Notes: a model not told the origin generated them from the letters alone. A stretch of 40,563 bases of DNA from Flavobacterium frigidarium DSM 17623 (GCF_000425505.1 NZ_KE384392.1:1-40563), one strand, 5' to 3'. Numbered from the stretch's first letter, positions 7,886 to 16,758 are shown. Numbers and translations are program-made.

Positions 7886-10725
7886 GTTAATTGTATTTTG
7901 AAAGTAGTTCCTTTTCCTAATGTACTTTCGATTGTAATCGTACCGCCCATAGCCTCGATTTGATTTTTGGTTATAAATAATCCAATGCCTTTTGAATCAA
8001 CATTATCGGTAAATGTTTTGTACATACCGAAGATTTTATCGCCATTACGTTTTAAATCAATCCCAATCCCATTATCACTAATGCTCAGGTATCTTTTTCC
8101 ATCTTCACAGGAGTAGAGTATGTCTACCTCACATTGACGGTTTTTATCACAGTAGCGCACAGCATTAGAAATCATATTGTATAATATACTTTCTAAGTAA
8201 GCTGGATTATAATGAATTTCGGTTTTTTCAGTAATATTCGAATTAATTATTATGTTATTTGTTCGTATCTCGTTACGTAAAATGGTTAAGGTGTTGTCTA
8301 AGTAAGGTTTGAGCTTTAATTTTTCTACTACAAGATTTAAATTGGTTTGTATGTTGACTACTTCGTTCAAGTTATACAGTGTGTCATTTAATGCGTTACT
8401 GACTAATTTTAGTAAGTCAATTAGTTCGTCCTTTTCCTCTGTTGTTTCTGAACATTGAATTAAATCAGTTAGTGAGGAAATATTGCTGGTGTGTGAACGC
8501 AGGTTGTGTGATACAATATATGAAAAGTTAAGCAAGCGCTTGTTTTGTTCACTTACTAAGTCAAATGAGCTTTTTAAGTGTTTTTCTACTTCTTTAGTTT
8601 TAGTAATATCAATCATAATCCCTCTCAATTTAATGATTTTATCATTCTCTGATACCACCGTAACAATGTCGCGCAACCATACAACTGTATTGTCTTTGGC
8701 TATCATGCGATACTCAAAGTCATGATCCTCTCTTTTTGCAGTTTTAAATTGACAAAAATCGATAATAGATTCTTTGTCTTCAGCATAGATATGGTCACTC
8801 CAGAATGTGGGAGAAGATAGCCACTCTTGAGCAGAATAGCCTAAGATTTCTTCCACTTTTTTACTCACAAATGTAAATGCAAATGTTTCAGGATTACATT
8901 CCCATACTATACCGTCAACGGTATCAATTAAAGATTGAATTTTTTCTTGTGAATTGCGTATGATCTTATCAGCGTCTTTTCGTTCTGTTATGTCTTCATT
9001 ATAAACAATAACGCGTTCTAATGTTTTTTCGTAGCCTCTTATAACATTCCAACGCAAATTTATATTACGATTGTGATTATTTGAATCTTGGATTACCGTA
9101 TCCAGTATTAGGGAAGTTTCCTCTTGACATATCGCAACAATTTGATCAACAAAATCATCAAAAGATTTAGAATTGAATAGGTGTTTTTTAACATTACTTA
9201 ATTCATCTTCATTTTTAACTTTATATAATTCTAAACAAGCTTTGTTGACATTAATTGATTTGATTAATAAATGTAATTCGTTGGTTATTTTAGGGTTCGA
9301 ATGTAAAAACTGCTTGACTTCCTCAGGGTCTCTATTAATCAACTTTAGTTTGATTAGCGCTTTTTTTACCTCCGAAAAATCTTCCTCTCTCAAAGGTATT
9401 GGTGAATCATAGAATAAGCTTTTAAAATGATTTTCATTTTTAACGATCAGTTCTTCATTTTCTTTTTTAATGGTAATGTTTTCAACTATTCCTATTACGC
9501 TAATTTGTTTTTTATTTTGATTCAGCAGTGGCGTGACACTCAAATTTCCCCAAACAATTCTTCCTTGCTTGGAAAAATATCTTTTCTCCATTGAATACTC
9601 ATCAATTTTTCCTTCGTTAAGGTTTTTTGCATTTCTGACATCTTCAATTAAATCATCAGGATGTGTAATTGACTGAAATGTCTTTAATTTCATTTCTTTT
9701 TCAGTGTAGCCAAGCATTTTGCAAAAATAGTTGTTAACCTCAATAAGTTTCCCGCTCTTAAGTTCAACATTGGCAATACCCACAGAGGCTTGATCAAATA
9801 TAGTTTTAAATTTTATTTCGTTGTCTTTTAAACTCAATGCTTGCTTGTTTACAAGAACCTGTAATTGGGTAGATTTCTTTAATAGCAAAACTGTTAAAAT
9901 ACCAAACACTAAGGCTAATATTAAACCGAGCATCGTATTAGTGATATAACTTATCAATAGACTATTGGCATTTTTATCAATAATATATATGTCCCAATTG
10001 CCGTCTGTAACGCTTTTTTTAACAAAATTCAAGTTAGTCAGTTGCGTTGTTTGTTTTAAAAAAAATTCTGTTTTACCAGTAGTAGTATTTCTTTTTGCCA
10101 ACTGAAACTCATATTTATTTTTGCCAATTGAATTAACACCAGAGGCGTCAAGAAATTTATCAAATTTTATAATTACCGCTGAAAATCCCCAAAATTTTTG
10201 TTTAATATAAACCGGCAACCTTCCTATAATTGCTTTTCCACCTTGCTTCAAATTCAAGGGTCCTGAAAAATACATTCTGTCGTATTTCATAGATTTTAAA
10301 GCATCAATTTTAGTATGATTTGCTTTAAAAATGTTTAAATTCATCGCGGCCTCATTACCTTTAAGTGGATAGGTGTATTTTATAATGCCTTGAGGAACTA
10401 GCTGAACAGCGCTTATTGCTGAATTAGATTTAAGTAATTTTTGCCCTATTTCTTCAAAATTCTCTGGAGTCCCTTCATCATTTATAGTTAGTGCAAGGGT
10501 TAGCGCGGTGATATAAGAATTTTTTAAAGATTGTTCTATATTTTGGTGGATCGTTTCAAGCGTATTTATTTTTTCTAATCTTTTAAATTCTATGTTTGAT
10601 ACATATTGTTTTGAAGCTAATAAGGAGAAAATGATTCCTAGAAAAATAAAAACAATCAAACCTGTGAGTTTAGGATTGATGATGTACCAGTTTATAAATT
10701 TTGGCCAATTTGTTTTTAATTTCAT
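7882..10725 (-). CDS. CHASE/PAS sensor histidine kinase
   Basis: 947 aa. A first membrane helix (about 19-37), an extracytoplasmic CHASE-like sensor (about 75-225, with NSAISAVQLVPQGIIKYTYP) and a second helix (about 255-283) are followed by three PAS or PAS-like units: about 305-420, about 430-580 (diverged) and about 595-715. A HisKA domain then has the phospho-acceptor H740 in SHNLRSHTSNI, and a HATPase_c domain carries NMISNAVRYC, DNGIGIDL and GIGLFITKNQIEAMGG. It senses an unknown periplasmic ligand (CHASE domains elsewhere bind small molecules) and should phosphorylate the overlapping receiver. The residue after the acceptor His is Asn instead of the usual acidic residue. The start ATG has AAGGA directly before it. 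Family call secure; signal unknown. Confidence 0.94.
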   Translation of the reverse strand: MKLKTNWPKFINWYIINPKLTGLIVFIFLGIIFSLLASKQYVSNIEFKRLEKINTLETIHQNIEQSLKNSYITALTLALTINDEGTPENFEEIGQKLLKSNSAISAVQLVPQGIIKYTYPLKGNEAAMNLNIFKANHTKIDALKSMKYDRMYFSGPLNLKQGGKAIIGRLPVYIKQKFWGFSAVIIKFDKFLDASGVNSIGKNKYEFQLAKRNTTTGKTEFFLKQTTQLTNLNFVKKSVTDGNWDIYIIDKNANSLLISYITNTMLGLILALVFGILTVLLLKKSTQLQVLVNKQALSLKDNEIKFKTIFDQASVGIANVELKSGKLIEVNNYFCKMLGYTEKEMKLKTFQSITHPDDLIEDVRNAKNLNEGKIDEYSMEKRYFSKQGRIVWGNLSVTPLLNQNKKQISVIGIVENITIKKENEELIVKNENHFKSLFYDSPIPLREEDFSEVKKALIKLKLINRDPEEVKQFLHSNPKITNELHLLIKSINVNKACLELYKVKNEDELSNVKKHLFNSKSFDDFVDQIVAICQEETSLILDTVIQDSNNHNRNINLRWNVIRGYEKTLERVIVYNEDITERKDADKIIRNSQEKIQSLIDTVDGIVWECNPETFAFTFVSKKVEEILGYSAQEWLSSPTFWSDHIYAEDKESIIDFCQFKTAKREDHDFEYRMIAKDNTVVWLRDIVTVVSENDKIIKLRGIMIDITKTKEVEKHLKSSFDLVSEQNKRLLNFSYIVSHNLRSHTSNISSLTDLIQCSETTEEKDELIDLLKLVSNALNDTLYNLNEVVNIQTNLNLVVEKLKLKPYLDNTLTILRNEIRTNNIIINSNITEKTEIHYNPAYLESILYNMISNAVRYCDKNRQCEVDILYSCEDGKRYLSISDNGIGIDLKRNGDKIFGMYKTFTDNVDSKGIGLFITKNQIEAMGGTITIESTLGKGTTFKIQLT

Positions 10726-10765
10726 TCCTTAAAATTTAAAGGTTAGACTATTAACTTGTCATACT

Positions 10766-10799
10766 TAAAAATAGTCAAATGTTTTGAAACTTTGATCAA
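10766..10799 (-). promoter_or_regulatory. Candidate promoter of the CHASE kinase operon
   Basis: On the reverse strand TTG (10797-10799) is 23 nt from TATTTTTA (10766-10773), seven of eight positions of the TTG/TAnnTTTG consensus. It lies about 40 nt before the kinase ATG. The 264-bp divergent gap otherwise holds only AT-rich sequence. Confidence 0.35.
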
Positions 10800-10989
10800 T
10801 ATTTAAAATAAATTACAGTTAAATCTTAAGAAATAGACGAAACGGAAAAATATTTAATAATTGTAACTGATTATATTGTGTGTAATTACAAAAACAATAT
10901 ACATTGCTTATTTGTATATACTAAATGCACTTTGTTACAATTGTTAAAGAAAAAACCCGAACTTTGTAGCAAAAAAAATAATCCATCAA

Positions 10990-11193
10990 ATGGCATCGAC
11001 TTTTAAAAATGCTATTTGGGCCAAATTAATACAAGATAATATGAGTAGAAATAATGATAGAAATATTAAAAAACATAATGATAAATTACATAAAGCCCAA
11101 GATAAAGCTAAATTAGCTAAAATTACTAGGGCTGAAAAACTGAAACAAATCACGAAGAAGTTTAATGAAACTAAAGCTTCTGAGGAGAATTAA
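10990..11193 (+). CDS. Small lysine-rich basic protein
   Basis: 67 aa, 14 Lys and 3 Arg against 8 acidic residues, net charge about +9. No signal peptide. After residue 12 it is predicted helical and charged, with repeated NDK/QDK/KAK-type heptads. Not recognised; nucleic-acid or ribosome binding is possible on charge alone. First of three genes spaced by 11 nt each, with a near-consensus -7 box (GAACTTTG at 10959-10966) upstream. A single transcription unit with the acidic protein and YchJ-like gene is likely. Confidence 0.72.
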   Translation: MASTFKNAIWAKLIQDNMSRNNDRNIKKHNDKLHKAQDKAKLAKITRAEKLKQITKKFNETKASEEN

Positions 11194-11204
11194 AAAGAAT
11201 TACC

Positions 11205-11435
11205 ATGGAAGAAAGTAAATACGACCTTTTAAAACAGAATGTTCAAGAAATTATAGATTTGATTGTTGCTAAAGATATTGAAGAGGCAAATGATAAATTA
11301 ATCGAAGTAAGTGAGCAATTAGATGATTTACTAGATTTTTCAGATGATGACGACGATTTGATTGAGATTAGCAAATACCAAGTCTTGCTAAATCAATTGC
11401 AACAAAAAATTATTGTATTAAGGAGCGCAACATAA
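11205..11435 (+). CDS. Small acidic helical protein
   Basis: 76 aa with about 20 acidic residues against 7 basic, net about -13. Probably two helices (about 5-40 and 50-74) joined by the acidic run FSDDDDDLIE. Not recognised and no catalytic motif. The ATG is 11 nt after the stop of the basic protein, and the YchJ-like gene starts 11 nt after its own stop. The opposite charges of the two small neighbours suggest they could interact, but this is inference. Confidence 0.72.
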   Translation: MEESKYDLLKQNVQEIIDLIVAKDIEEANDKLIEVSEQLDDLLDFSDDDDDLIEISKYQVLLNQLQQKIIVLRSAT

Positions 11436-11446
11436 TTGATATAAAA

Positions 11447-11821
11447 ATGACAAACTGCTATTGTGGTTCCCTTTCACCATTTGAAAAATGTTGTTCACCT
11501 TATTTGACTGGCATTGCAAAGCCAGCTACAGCAGAAACTTTAATGCGTTCTCGATACACTGCATTTGCTACAAATTATGCACAATACTTAGTAGATACGA
11601 CACACTTCTCTACTAGAAAACATCATAAGATTGAAGATATTCAAGATTGGGCCTTAAGCAATCAGTGGATAAAACTGTTAGTTGTTGCTACTACAGTAAA
11701 CACAGTTACTTTTAAAGCTTTTTACATTAATAGTGAAGGTCAGTCTCAAGTTCATCACGAGCACTCCATCTTTAAGCTTGAAGATGGCAAGTGGTATTAT
11801 GTTGATGGTGACTTTTATTAA
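11447..11821 (+). CDS. YchJ-like (UPF0225) SEC-C metal-binding protein
   Basis: 124 aa. The N-terminus CYCGSLSPFEKCCSPYLTG is a SEC-C zinc-binding motif, followed by the family signature AETLMRSRYTAFA (about 29-41) and an NTF2-like alpha+beta domain ending in HEHSIFKLEDGKWYYVDGD. This fits the YchJ family, slightly shorter than the E. coli protein because only the N-terminal SEC-C is present. Biochemical function is not established; a zinc-dependent scaffold is usual speculation. Last gene of the three-gene set, followed by the hairpin element at 11831-11926. Confidence 0.92.
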   Translation: MTNCYCGSLSPFEKCCSPYLTGIAKPATAETLMRSRYTAFATNYAQYLVDTTHFSTRKHHKIEDIQDWALSNQWIKLLVVATTVNTVTFKAFYINSEGQSQVHHEHSIFKLEDGKWYYVDGDFY

Positions 11822-11830
11822 ATAAATTAT

Positions 11831-11926
11831 CTCACGAAGACTTGAACTGCGTGAGTGATTGCAACGGAAATCCTCCCGATTTTTATCGGGAGATTGAGAG
11901 TGTAAAGCACGACCCTTGTGGTCACG
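11831..11926. repeat. Multi-hairpin intergenic element, possible dispersed repeat and terminator
   Basis: Three stems occur in series: CTCACG/CGTGAG (11831-11836 with 11850-11855), CTCCCGAT/ATCGGGAG (11873-11880 with 11885-11892, TTTT loop) and GACC/GGTC (11911-11914 with 11920-11923). The segment is distinctly more GC-rich than its surroundings and lies between two converging genes. The layout resembles repetitive extragenic palindromic elements. No long U-run follows the middle stem, so termination is uncertain. Confidence 0.5.
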
Positions 11927-11934
11927 CCCTAATT

Positions 11935-13170
11935 TTAATTTATCATTGCTGTCGATCCTTCAGGGCTAGGAATTAATTCGATAAAATATTTAGGTTGAAT
12001 GGAAGATTCTTTTCGGTGCGAAACATATAAAATAGCAATATCTGTTTGAGAAGATAAAAGAGAAATAAGTTCGCTAACTAATGCAACATTTTGATCATCT
12101 AGACCTTCTAATGCTTCATCAAGTATCAGTAATGGCGGATGCTTTAAAACAGCTCTTACTATAAGTGCAATGCGCTGTTGGCCCACAGATAAATTGCGAA
12201 ATAATTTATTTTTATATTCAGTCATTGCTACAAGTGATAACCACTCGGCAACACGTTTTTTTTGTAATTGCGTTGGTTGCACATACAATCCAATTGAATC
12301 AAAAAAGCCAGATAAAACCATATTTTCAAGGCTGTCGTTTTTTTGAAATAAATCGGTCATGGCAGTTGAAAAATAACCAATATTTTTCTTAATATCCCAT
12401 ATTGTTTCTCCGCTTCCTTTCTGGATTCCAAACAATTGTAAATCTTGGCCGTAGCCTTTGGTGTTTTCTCCGGTTATTAAAGATAATAAAGTGCTTTTTC
12501 CAGAGCCATTTGGTCCATGAAGATGCCAAAAATCGCCTTTTTTGATAGTCCAATTAATATTCTTTAAAATTCCTTTTTCAAAATAACTAACATTTAAATC
12601 AGTCATTTTTATCAAGGTGTCTGTAGCTAGTTCCACAGAGTCTAAGGGAGGTGGAATAGTGGGAGCGGCATGTGCTTTTAGATTTTCTATTTCAATTTTA
12701 AAAGGATGAAAAGCAAATGAATTGTCCTTTATAACCGCCTTGTTAGATACAAATGAAAAAAGGTCTACTTGTCTATTGACAATAATAATTAGCGCTGTTT
12801 TTTTCGAAATTTCCTCTAATTGAATTGCAATTAATTCTCTAGATTTTATATCTAAATGATCAAGAGGATTGTCTACAATTATAAAATCAGGGGATTGATT
12901 AATACAATATTCTAGATATACTTTTTTACGCTCCCCAGAGGAGAACGTTCTTAATTTTCGGTCTTGCTGTAAAAGGGAACTTTTTAAGTCGTCTTCATAA
13001 TACTCTTTATTTATATAGGCATCTATTGCAATATCAGAGAACAAGACGCCTTTTTTGCCTTTATAATTTTGTAGTTCAGGAGTTGTATTGTCAGTTAATA
13101 TAGTTTGGATAAAAGTCTTTTTATCTACCTGATTGGAAAGTACGATTCCCCAATGTTCTAAATCTTGCAT
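11935..13170 (-). CDS. ModF-like tandem ABC ATPase with degenerate first half
   Basis: 411 aa, two fused ABC ATPase halves and no membrane segments. The N-terminal half (about 1-175) lacks a Walker A motif but keeps a signature FSSGERKK and Walker B DFIIVDNPLDHLD. The C-terminal half (about 185-411) is complete: Walker A GPNGSGKST (G219-K225 core), signature LSVGQQR and Walker B LLILDEALEGLD. The organisation resembles E. coli ModF/PhrA, a cytosolic ABC protein of uncertain role. No permease or molybdate gene is adjacent. It stands alone, divergent from the vWA gene. An ABC-F translation factor is less likely because the long interdomain arm is absent. Family call good, substrate unknown. Confidence 0.88.
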   Translation of the reverse strand: MQDLEHWGIVLSNQVDKKTFIQTILTDNTTPELQNYKGKKGVLFSDIAIDAYINKEYYEDDLKSSLLQQDRKLRTFSSGERKKVYLEYCINQSPDFIIVDNPLDHLDIKSRELIAIQLEEISKKTALIIIVNRQVDLFSFVSNKAVIKDNSFAFHPFKIEIENLKAHAAPTIPPPLDSVELATDTLIKMTDLNVSYFEKGILKNINWTIKKGDFWHLHGPNGSGKSTLLSLITGENTKGYGQDLQLFGIQKGSGETIWDIKKNIGYFSTAMTDLFQKNDSLENMVLSGFFDSIGLYVQPTQLQKKRVAEWLSLVAMTEYKNKLFRNLSVGQQRIALIVRAVLKHPPLLILDEALEGLDDQNVALVSELISLLSSQTDIAILYVSHRKESSIQPKYFIELIPSPEGSTAMIN

Positions 13171-13314
13171 TTCTTAATATTTTGGAAATATAAATTTAGG
13201 CATAAATAGTTTAAATAGTTAGCTAAAATACGCACAAAAAAAACAAAATCTTTTTAACTAAAAATTAATAATCGTTTGCTTGAAGACTATTTTAAATGGT
13301 GTAATTTTAAAGTT

Positions 13315-14433
13315 ATGAAAAATGATAATAAAAAAGGATTTTATTTCAAGCAATACGCAGCGCCAAGTCAGTCTCCGTTTGATAAACTCTTTGGTATTTT
13401 CAAAGAATTAATCACGCATACTTCAGGAGATTTTGATGAAGCTATTGAGTGGTTGCGGGAATTAGATGTCGAGTATAGCCTCACAGATGAACAGTATACT
13501 ATTGATGATTTTATAGAGGATTTAAAGAAGAAAGGATACATTAGAGACGAAGTGAAAGATGATGGTTCTTCAGGCTTAGGAATTACTGCCAAGACAGAAC
13601 GAGCTATTCGTCAGCAAGCTTTAGATCAAATTTTCGGGAATTTAAAACGCACAAGCAGTGGAAATCATAAAACCAAACAGTCTGGAAATGGTGATGAGCA
13701 CACCGGTGAGTTTAGAGAATTCCATTTTGGTGATGGCTTAGAACGGATTTCATTGACTGAGAGTTTGAGAAACGCCCAAATCAACAATGGCGTTTCCGAT
13801 TTTATGTTGACTGAAAACGACTTAGTTGTCGAGGACACACAGCACAAATCTCAAATGAGTACGGTATTAATGATCGATATAAGTCACAGTATGATTTTAT
13901 ATGGTGAAGATCGTATTACTCCAGCAAAGAAAGTGGCGATGGCGCTTGCCGAATTAATTACTACACGATACCCAAAAGATACATTAGATATTTTGGTTTT
14001 TGGTAACGATGCTTGGCCTATTGCGATCAAAGATTTACCCTATTTAAAAGTAGGACCTTTTCATACCAATACAGTCGCAGGTCTGCAGTTAGCAATGGAC
14101 ATGTTGCGTAGAAAACGAAATACCAACAAGCAAATCTTCATGATTACTGATGGTAAACCAAGTTGTGTGAGAGAACGTGATGGATCGTATTACATGAATA
14201 GTAATGGTCTTGATGAATATATCGTTGATAAATGTTACAATCAAGCACAGCAAGCAAGAAAATTACACATACCAATTACCACCTTTATGATTGCAAACGA
14301 TCCTTACTTGCAGAAATTTGTAAATAAGTTTACCGAAGCCAATCAGGGAAAAGCGTTTTATACTGGATTAAAAGGTTTGGGCGAAATGATATTTGAAGAT
14401 TATGAAACCAACCGTAAAAAGAGAATTAAATAG
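13315..14433 (+). CDS. vWA-domain protein paired with a MoxR-like AAA+ ATPase
   Basis: 372 aa from the ATG at 13315; an in-frame TTG at 13276 extends it without support. The N-terminal part (about 1-180) is charged and helical. A von Willebrand A domain follows (about 183-365) with a complete MIDAS: D188, S190 and S192 in DISHSM, T253 in HTNTVAGL and D279 in TDGKPS, so it should bind a divalent cation. No signal peptide or transmembrane helix is seen, so it is cytosolic, unlike BatA/BatB. Together with the AAA+ gene that follows after 102 nt it forms a chelatase-like I/D pair, probably a remodelling or metal-insertion machine. The client is unknown. Confidence 0.9.
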   Translation: MKNDNKKGFYFKQYAAPSQSPFDKLFGIFKELITHTSGDFDEAIEWLRELDVEYSLTDEQYTIDDFIEDLKKKGYIRDEVKDDGSSGLGITAKTERAIRQQALDQIFGNLKRTSSGNHKTKQSGNGDEHTGEFREFHFGDGLERISLTESLRNAQINNGVSDFMLTENDLVVEDTQHKSQMSTVLMIDISHSMILYGEDRITPAKKVAMALAELITTRYPKDTLDILVFGNDAWPIAIKDLPYLKVGPFHTNTVAGLQLAMDMLRRKRNTNKQIFMITDGKPSCVRERDGSYYMNSNGLDEYIVDKCYNQAQQARKLHIPITTFMIANDPYLQKFVNKFTEANQGKAFYTGLKGLGEMIFEDYETNRKKRIK

Positions 14434-14535
14434 CAATTAGTATTTTATAATAGTAGAATAGTACAGTTTAAATCTTTGAAAAAAAAGAGAAATAAATAAG
14501 TTGAATTTTAATGATTCAATTTCTAAATTAAAGAA

Positions 14536-15999
14536 ATGAAAATAGAAAACATACATACATTAGGAGAATTAAAAGCTGCGGGATACAAAAGTATTTCGAT
14601 TAAAGAAGAGCTTCGTAATAATTTAAGAGAGAAAATAAAATCAGGACAACCTGCATTTGAAGGTGTTCACGGGTTTGAAGATACCGTTATTCCAGAATTA
14701 GAGCGTGCTATTTTATCGCGTCACAATATCAATTTACTAGGTCTTCGTGGTCAAGCCAAAACAAGATTAGCACGTAAAATGACCGAATTACTTGATGAGT
14801 ACATTCCGTTTGTAGCAGGCTCAGAAATTAATGACGATCCCTTAAGCCCGATTTCTCGTTTTTCTAAAGATTTAATTGCAGCAGAAGGAGACAATACACC
14901 AATCTCATGGTTGCATAGAAGTGAGCGTTTTTATGAAAAACTAGCGACGCCAGATGTTACCGTAGCCGATTTAATTGGAGATATTGATCCTATCAAGGCA
15001 GCAAATTTAAAGTTGTCTTATGCAGATGACCGCGTAATTCACTTTGGTATGATTCCTCGTGCCAATCGTTGTATTTTTGTAATCAATGAATTACCTGATT
15101 TACAAGCTCGTATTCAAGTAGCATTATTCAACATTTTGCAAGAAGGAGATATCCAAATTAGAGGATTTAAATTAAGAATGCCATTAGACATGCAATTTGT
15201 GTTTACTGCAAACCCGGAAGATTATACCAACCGTGGAAGTATTGTAACTCCTTTAAAAGATAGAATAGGTTCGCAAATTTTAACGCATTATCCTGAAAGT
15301 GTAAAAATTGCAAGAACAATTACAGAGCAAGAAGCTAAGTTAGATCAATCACAAACAGAAATGGTTTATGTGCCTTCATTAGCTAAAGATTTATTAGAAC
15401 AAATTAGTTTTGAAGCTCGTGAGAGCGAATACATTGATAATAAAAGTGGGGTAAGTGCTAGAATGAGTATTACGGCTTATGAAAACTTATTAAGTACTGC
15501 AGAGCGTAGAGCGTTGCTTTCAGGAGCAGATAAAACAAGTTTGCGTTTGTCTGATTTTATGGGAATCATTCCAGCAATTACCGGAAAAGTAGAATTAGTT
15601 TATGAAGGAGAGCAGGAGGGAGCAGCTGCAGTTGCACAAAATCTTCTAGGTTCAGCAATTCATACTTTTTTCCCAGCGTATTTTCCTAAAATCGAAAAGT
15701 TAGAAAAACCAGACGCTAAAACTGCTTACACTGATTTGATCGAATGGTTTTTTGCCGAAAGCGGATTTGAATTACTAGACGATGCAACAGATGAGGAATA
15801 TAGCAGAATATTAAGTGCGATTGTTCCCCTTGAGATTTTGATTAAAAAATACCAACCAGAGTTAGTTGAGGAAGATAAATTATTTATGAAAGAGTTTATT
15901 TTATGGGCTTTGGTCGAAAATAATAAGTTGAGTAAAGACCGAATCACCAAGGGATATCAGTTTAAAGATATTTACGGAAGTTATATTAGCAAGTTATAA
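14536..15999 (+). CDS. MoxR/magnesium-chelatase-I-like AAA+ ATPase
   Basis: 487 aa. The AAA+ core (about 40-330) has a P-loop GLRGQAKTR (G69-T76) in which the third Gly is Ala, a Walker B region CIFVINEL with N184-E185 in place of Asp-Glu, a sensor segment FVFTANPEDYTNRG and a conserved TPLKDRIG. The C-terminal third (about 335-487) is helical and acidic. The family couples ATP hydrolysis to remodelling with a vWA partner, here encoded just upstream. The start ATG is preceded by AAAGAA. It ends 20 nt before a strong terminator. The two substitutions may be normal for this Bacteroidota subfamily; the real client is unknown. Confidence 0.9.
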   Translation: MKIENIHTLGELKAAGYKSISIKEELRNNLREKIKSGQPAFEGVHGFEDTVIPELERAILSRHNINLLGLRGQAKTRLARKMTELLDEYIPFVAGSEINDDPLSPISRFSKDLIAAEGDNTPISWLHRSERFYEKLATPDVTVADLIGDIDPIKAANLKLSYADDRVIHFGMIPRANRCIFVINELPDLQARIQVALFNILQEGDIQIRGFKLRMPLDMQFVFTANPEDYTNRGSIVTPLKDRIGSQILTHYPESVKIARTITEQEAKLDQSQTEMVYVPSLAKDLLEQISFEARESEYIDNKSGVSARMSITAYENLLSTAERRALLSGADKTSLRLSDFMGIIPAITGKVELVYEGEQEGAAAVAQNLLGSAIHTFFPAYFPKIEKLEKPDAKTAYTDLIEWFFAESGFELLDDATDEEYSRILSAIVPLEILIKKYQPELVEEDKLFMKEFILWALVENNKLSKDRITKGYQFKDIYGSYISKL

Positions 16000-16014
16000 T
16001 TGCTAACCACAGTA

Positions 16015-16052
16015 GTAAAAGCACTTAGGATTTATTCTAAGTGCTTTTTTTT
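16015..16052 (+). terminator. Intrinsic terminator after the AAA+ gene
   Basis: GCACTTAG (16021-16028) pairs with CTAAGTGC (16037-16044) across an 8-nt loop and is followed by eight T. It ends the vWA/AAA+ unit. Confidence 0.93.
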
Positions 16053-16145
16053 ATAGTGCACTTATATTTTTTAGCACAAGTAATAAGTGAGGCAATATAT
16101 ACTACCTTACAAAGGTTGGCCGTCTTTGCGGTCGCTTACACTCCA

Positions 16146-16748
16146 ATGGAAAACAGCTTTGAGGCTTTGATTACCACTTATATTGATGGTAAAGTAGGTA
16201 TATCTGAAAATTTCTTGACTACAGAACTTTCAAACAACTTAAGACAAAACATTTTAAATTTACAAAGCAAGAGTTTGTTAAAAGCAGCCGGAATAGGCAA
16301 TGCTGATATGATTTCTTACGATAGCGAGATACGCAGTGATTCAATTTATTGGTTGGATAAAAAACACAATGATCCTTTCGAAAACCAATTCTTTGAGCAA
16401 ATGGAAGCTTTTATCTTATACTTAAATGAAAGCTGTTATACTGGAATTACAGACTATGAATTTCATTATGCTCTTTATGAAGAAGGCGATTTCTACCTGC
16501 AGCATTTAGATCAGTTTAAGTCTAATCCTTCTAGAAAATATTCGATTATCAGTTATCTAAATCCAGATTGGCAAATAAGTGATGGCGGAGAATTACAAAT
16601 CCACCAAAATGGAGTTGATCAAAAGATTAGTCCTAATGCTGGTAAGACTGTATTCTTTAAAAGTGACGAACTACTGCACGAAGTTTTATTAACAAATAAG
16701 ACTAGAATGAGTATTACAGGTTGGTTAAAGTGTGACAGCATCTTGTAA
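16146..16748 (+). CDS. 2OG-Fe(II) oxygenase, prolyl-4-hydroxylase type
   Basis: 200 aa from the ATG at 16146. The frame extends to a GTG inside the preceding terminator stem, which is not credible. The double-stranded beta-helix metal triad is visible: H120 and D122 in LQHLDQF and H178 in LLHEVL, with the 2-oxoglutarate-binding R187 in TRMSITGWL. The surrounding SDGGELQIH and YSIISYLNPDW are typical of the P4Hc superfamily. The product should hydroxylate a protein or small molecule using O2, Fe(II) and 2-oxoglutarate; in other bacteria relatives act on ribosomal proteins or EF-Tu. The substrate here is not indicated by context. Monocistronic, convergent with the GYF gene. Confidence 0.9.
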   Translation: MENSFEALITTYIDGKVGISENFLTTELSNNLRQNILNLQSKSLLKAAGIGNADMISYDSEIRSDSIYWLDKKHNDPFENQFFEQMEAFILYLNESCYTGITDYEFHYALYEEGDFYLQHLDQFKSNPSRKYSIISYLNPDWQISDGGELQIHQNGVDQKISPNAGKTVFFKSDELLHEVLLTNKTRMSITGWLKCDSIL

Positions 16749-16758
16749 AAAAGATGCT
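16737..16758 (+). other. Hairpin spanning the oxygenase stop codon
   Basis: AGCATCTT (16737-16744) pairs with AAGATGCT (16751-16758); the TAA stop starts in the 6-nt loop. No U-run follows. It could stabilise the 3' end or act as a weak terminator between convergent genes. Confidence 0.4.

Noticed and set aside
13276..13314. TTG-initiated extension of the vWA protein
   Set aside because: The ATG at 13315 with AAAG upstream gives a soluble N-terminus; nothing supports the 13 extra residues.
16041..16145. GTG-initiated extension of the 2OG oxygenase
   Set aside because: It begins inside the stem of the preceding terminator and encodes a spurious hydrophobic stretch.
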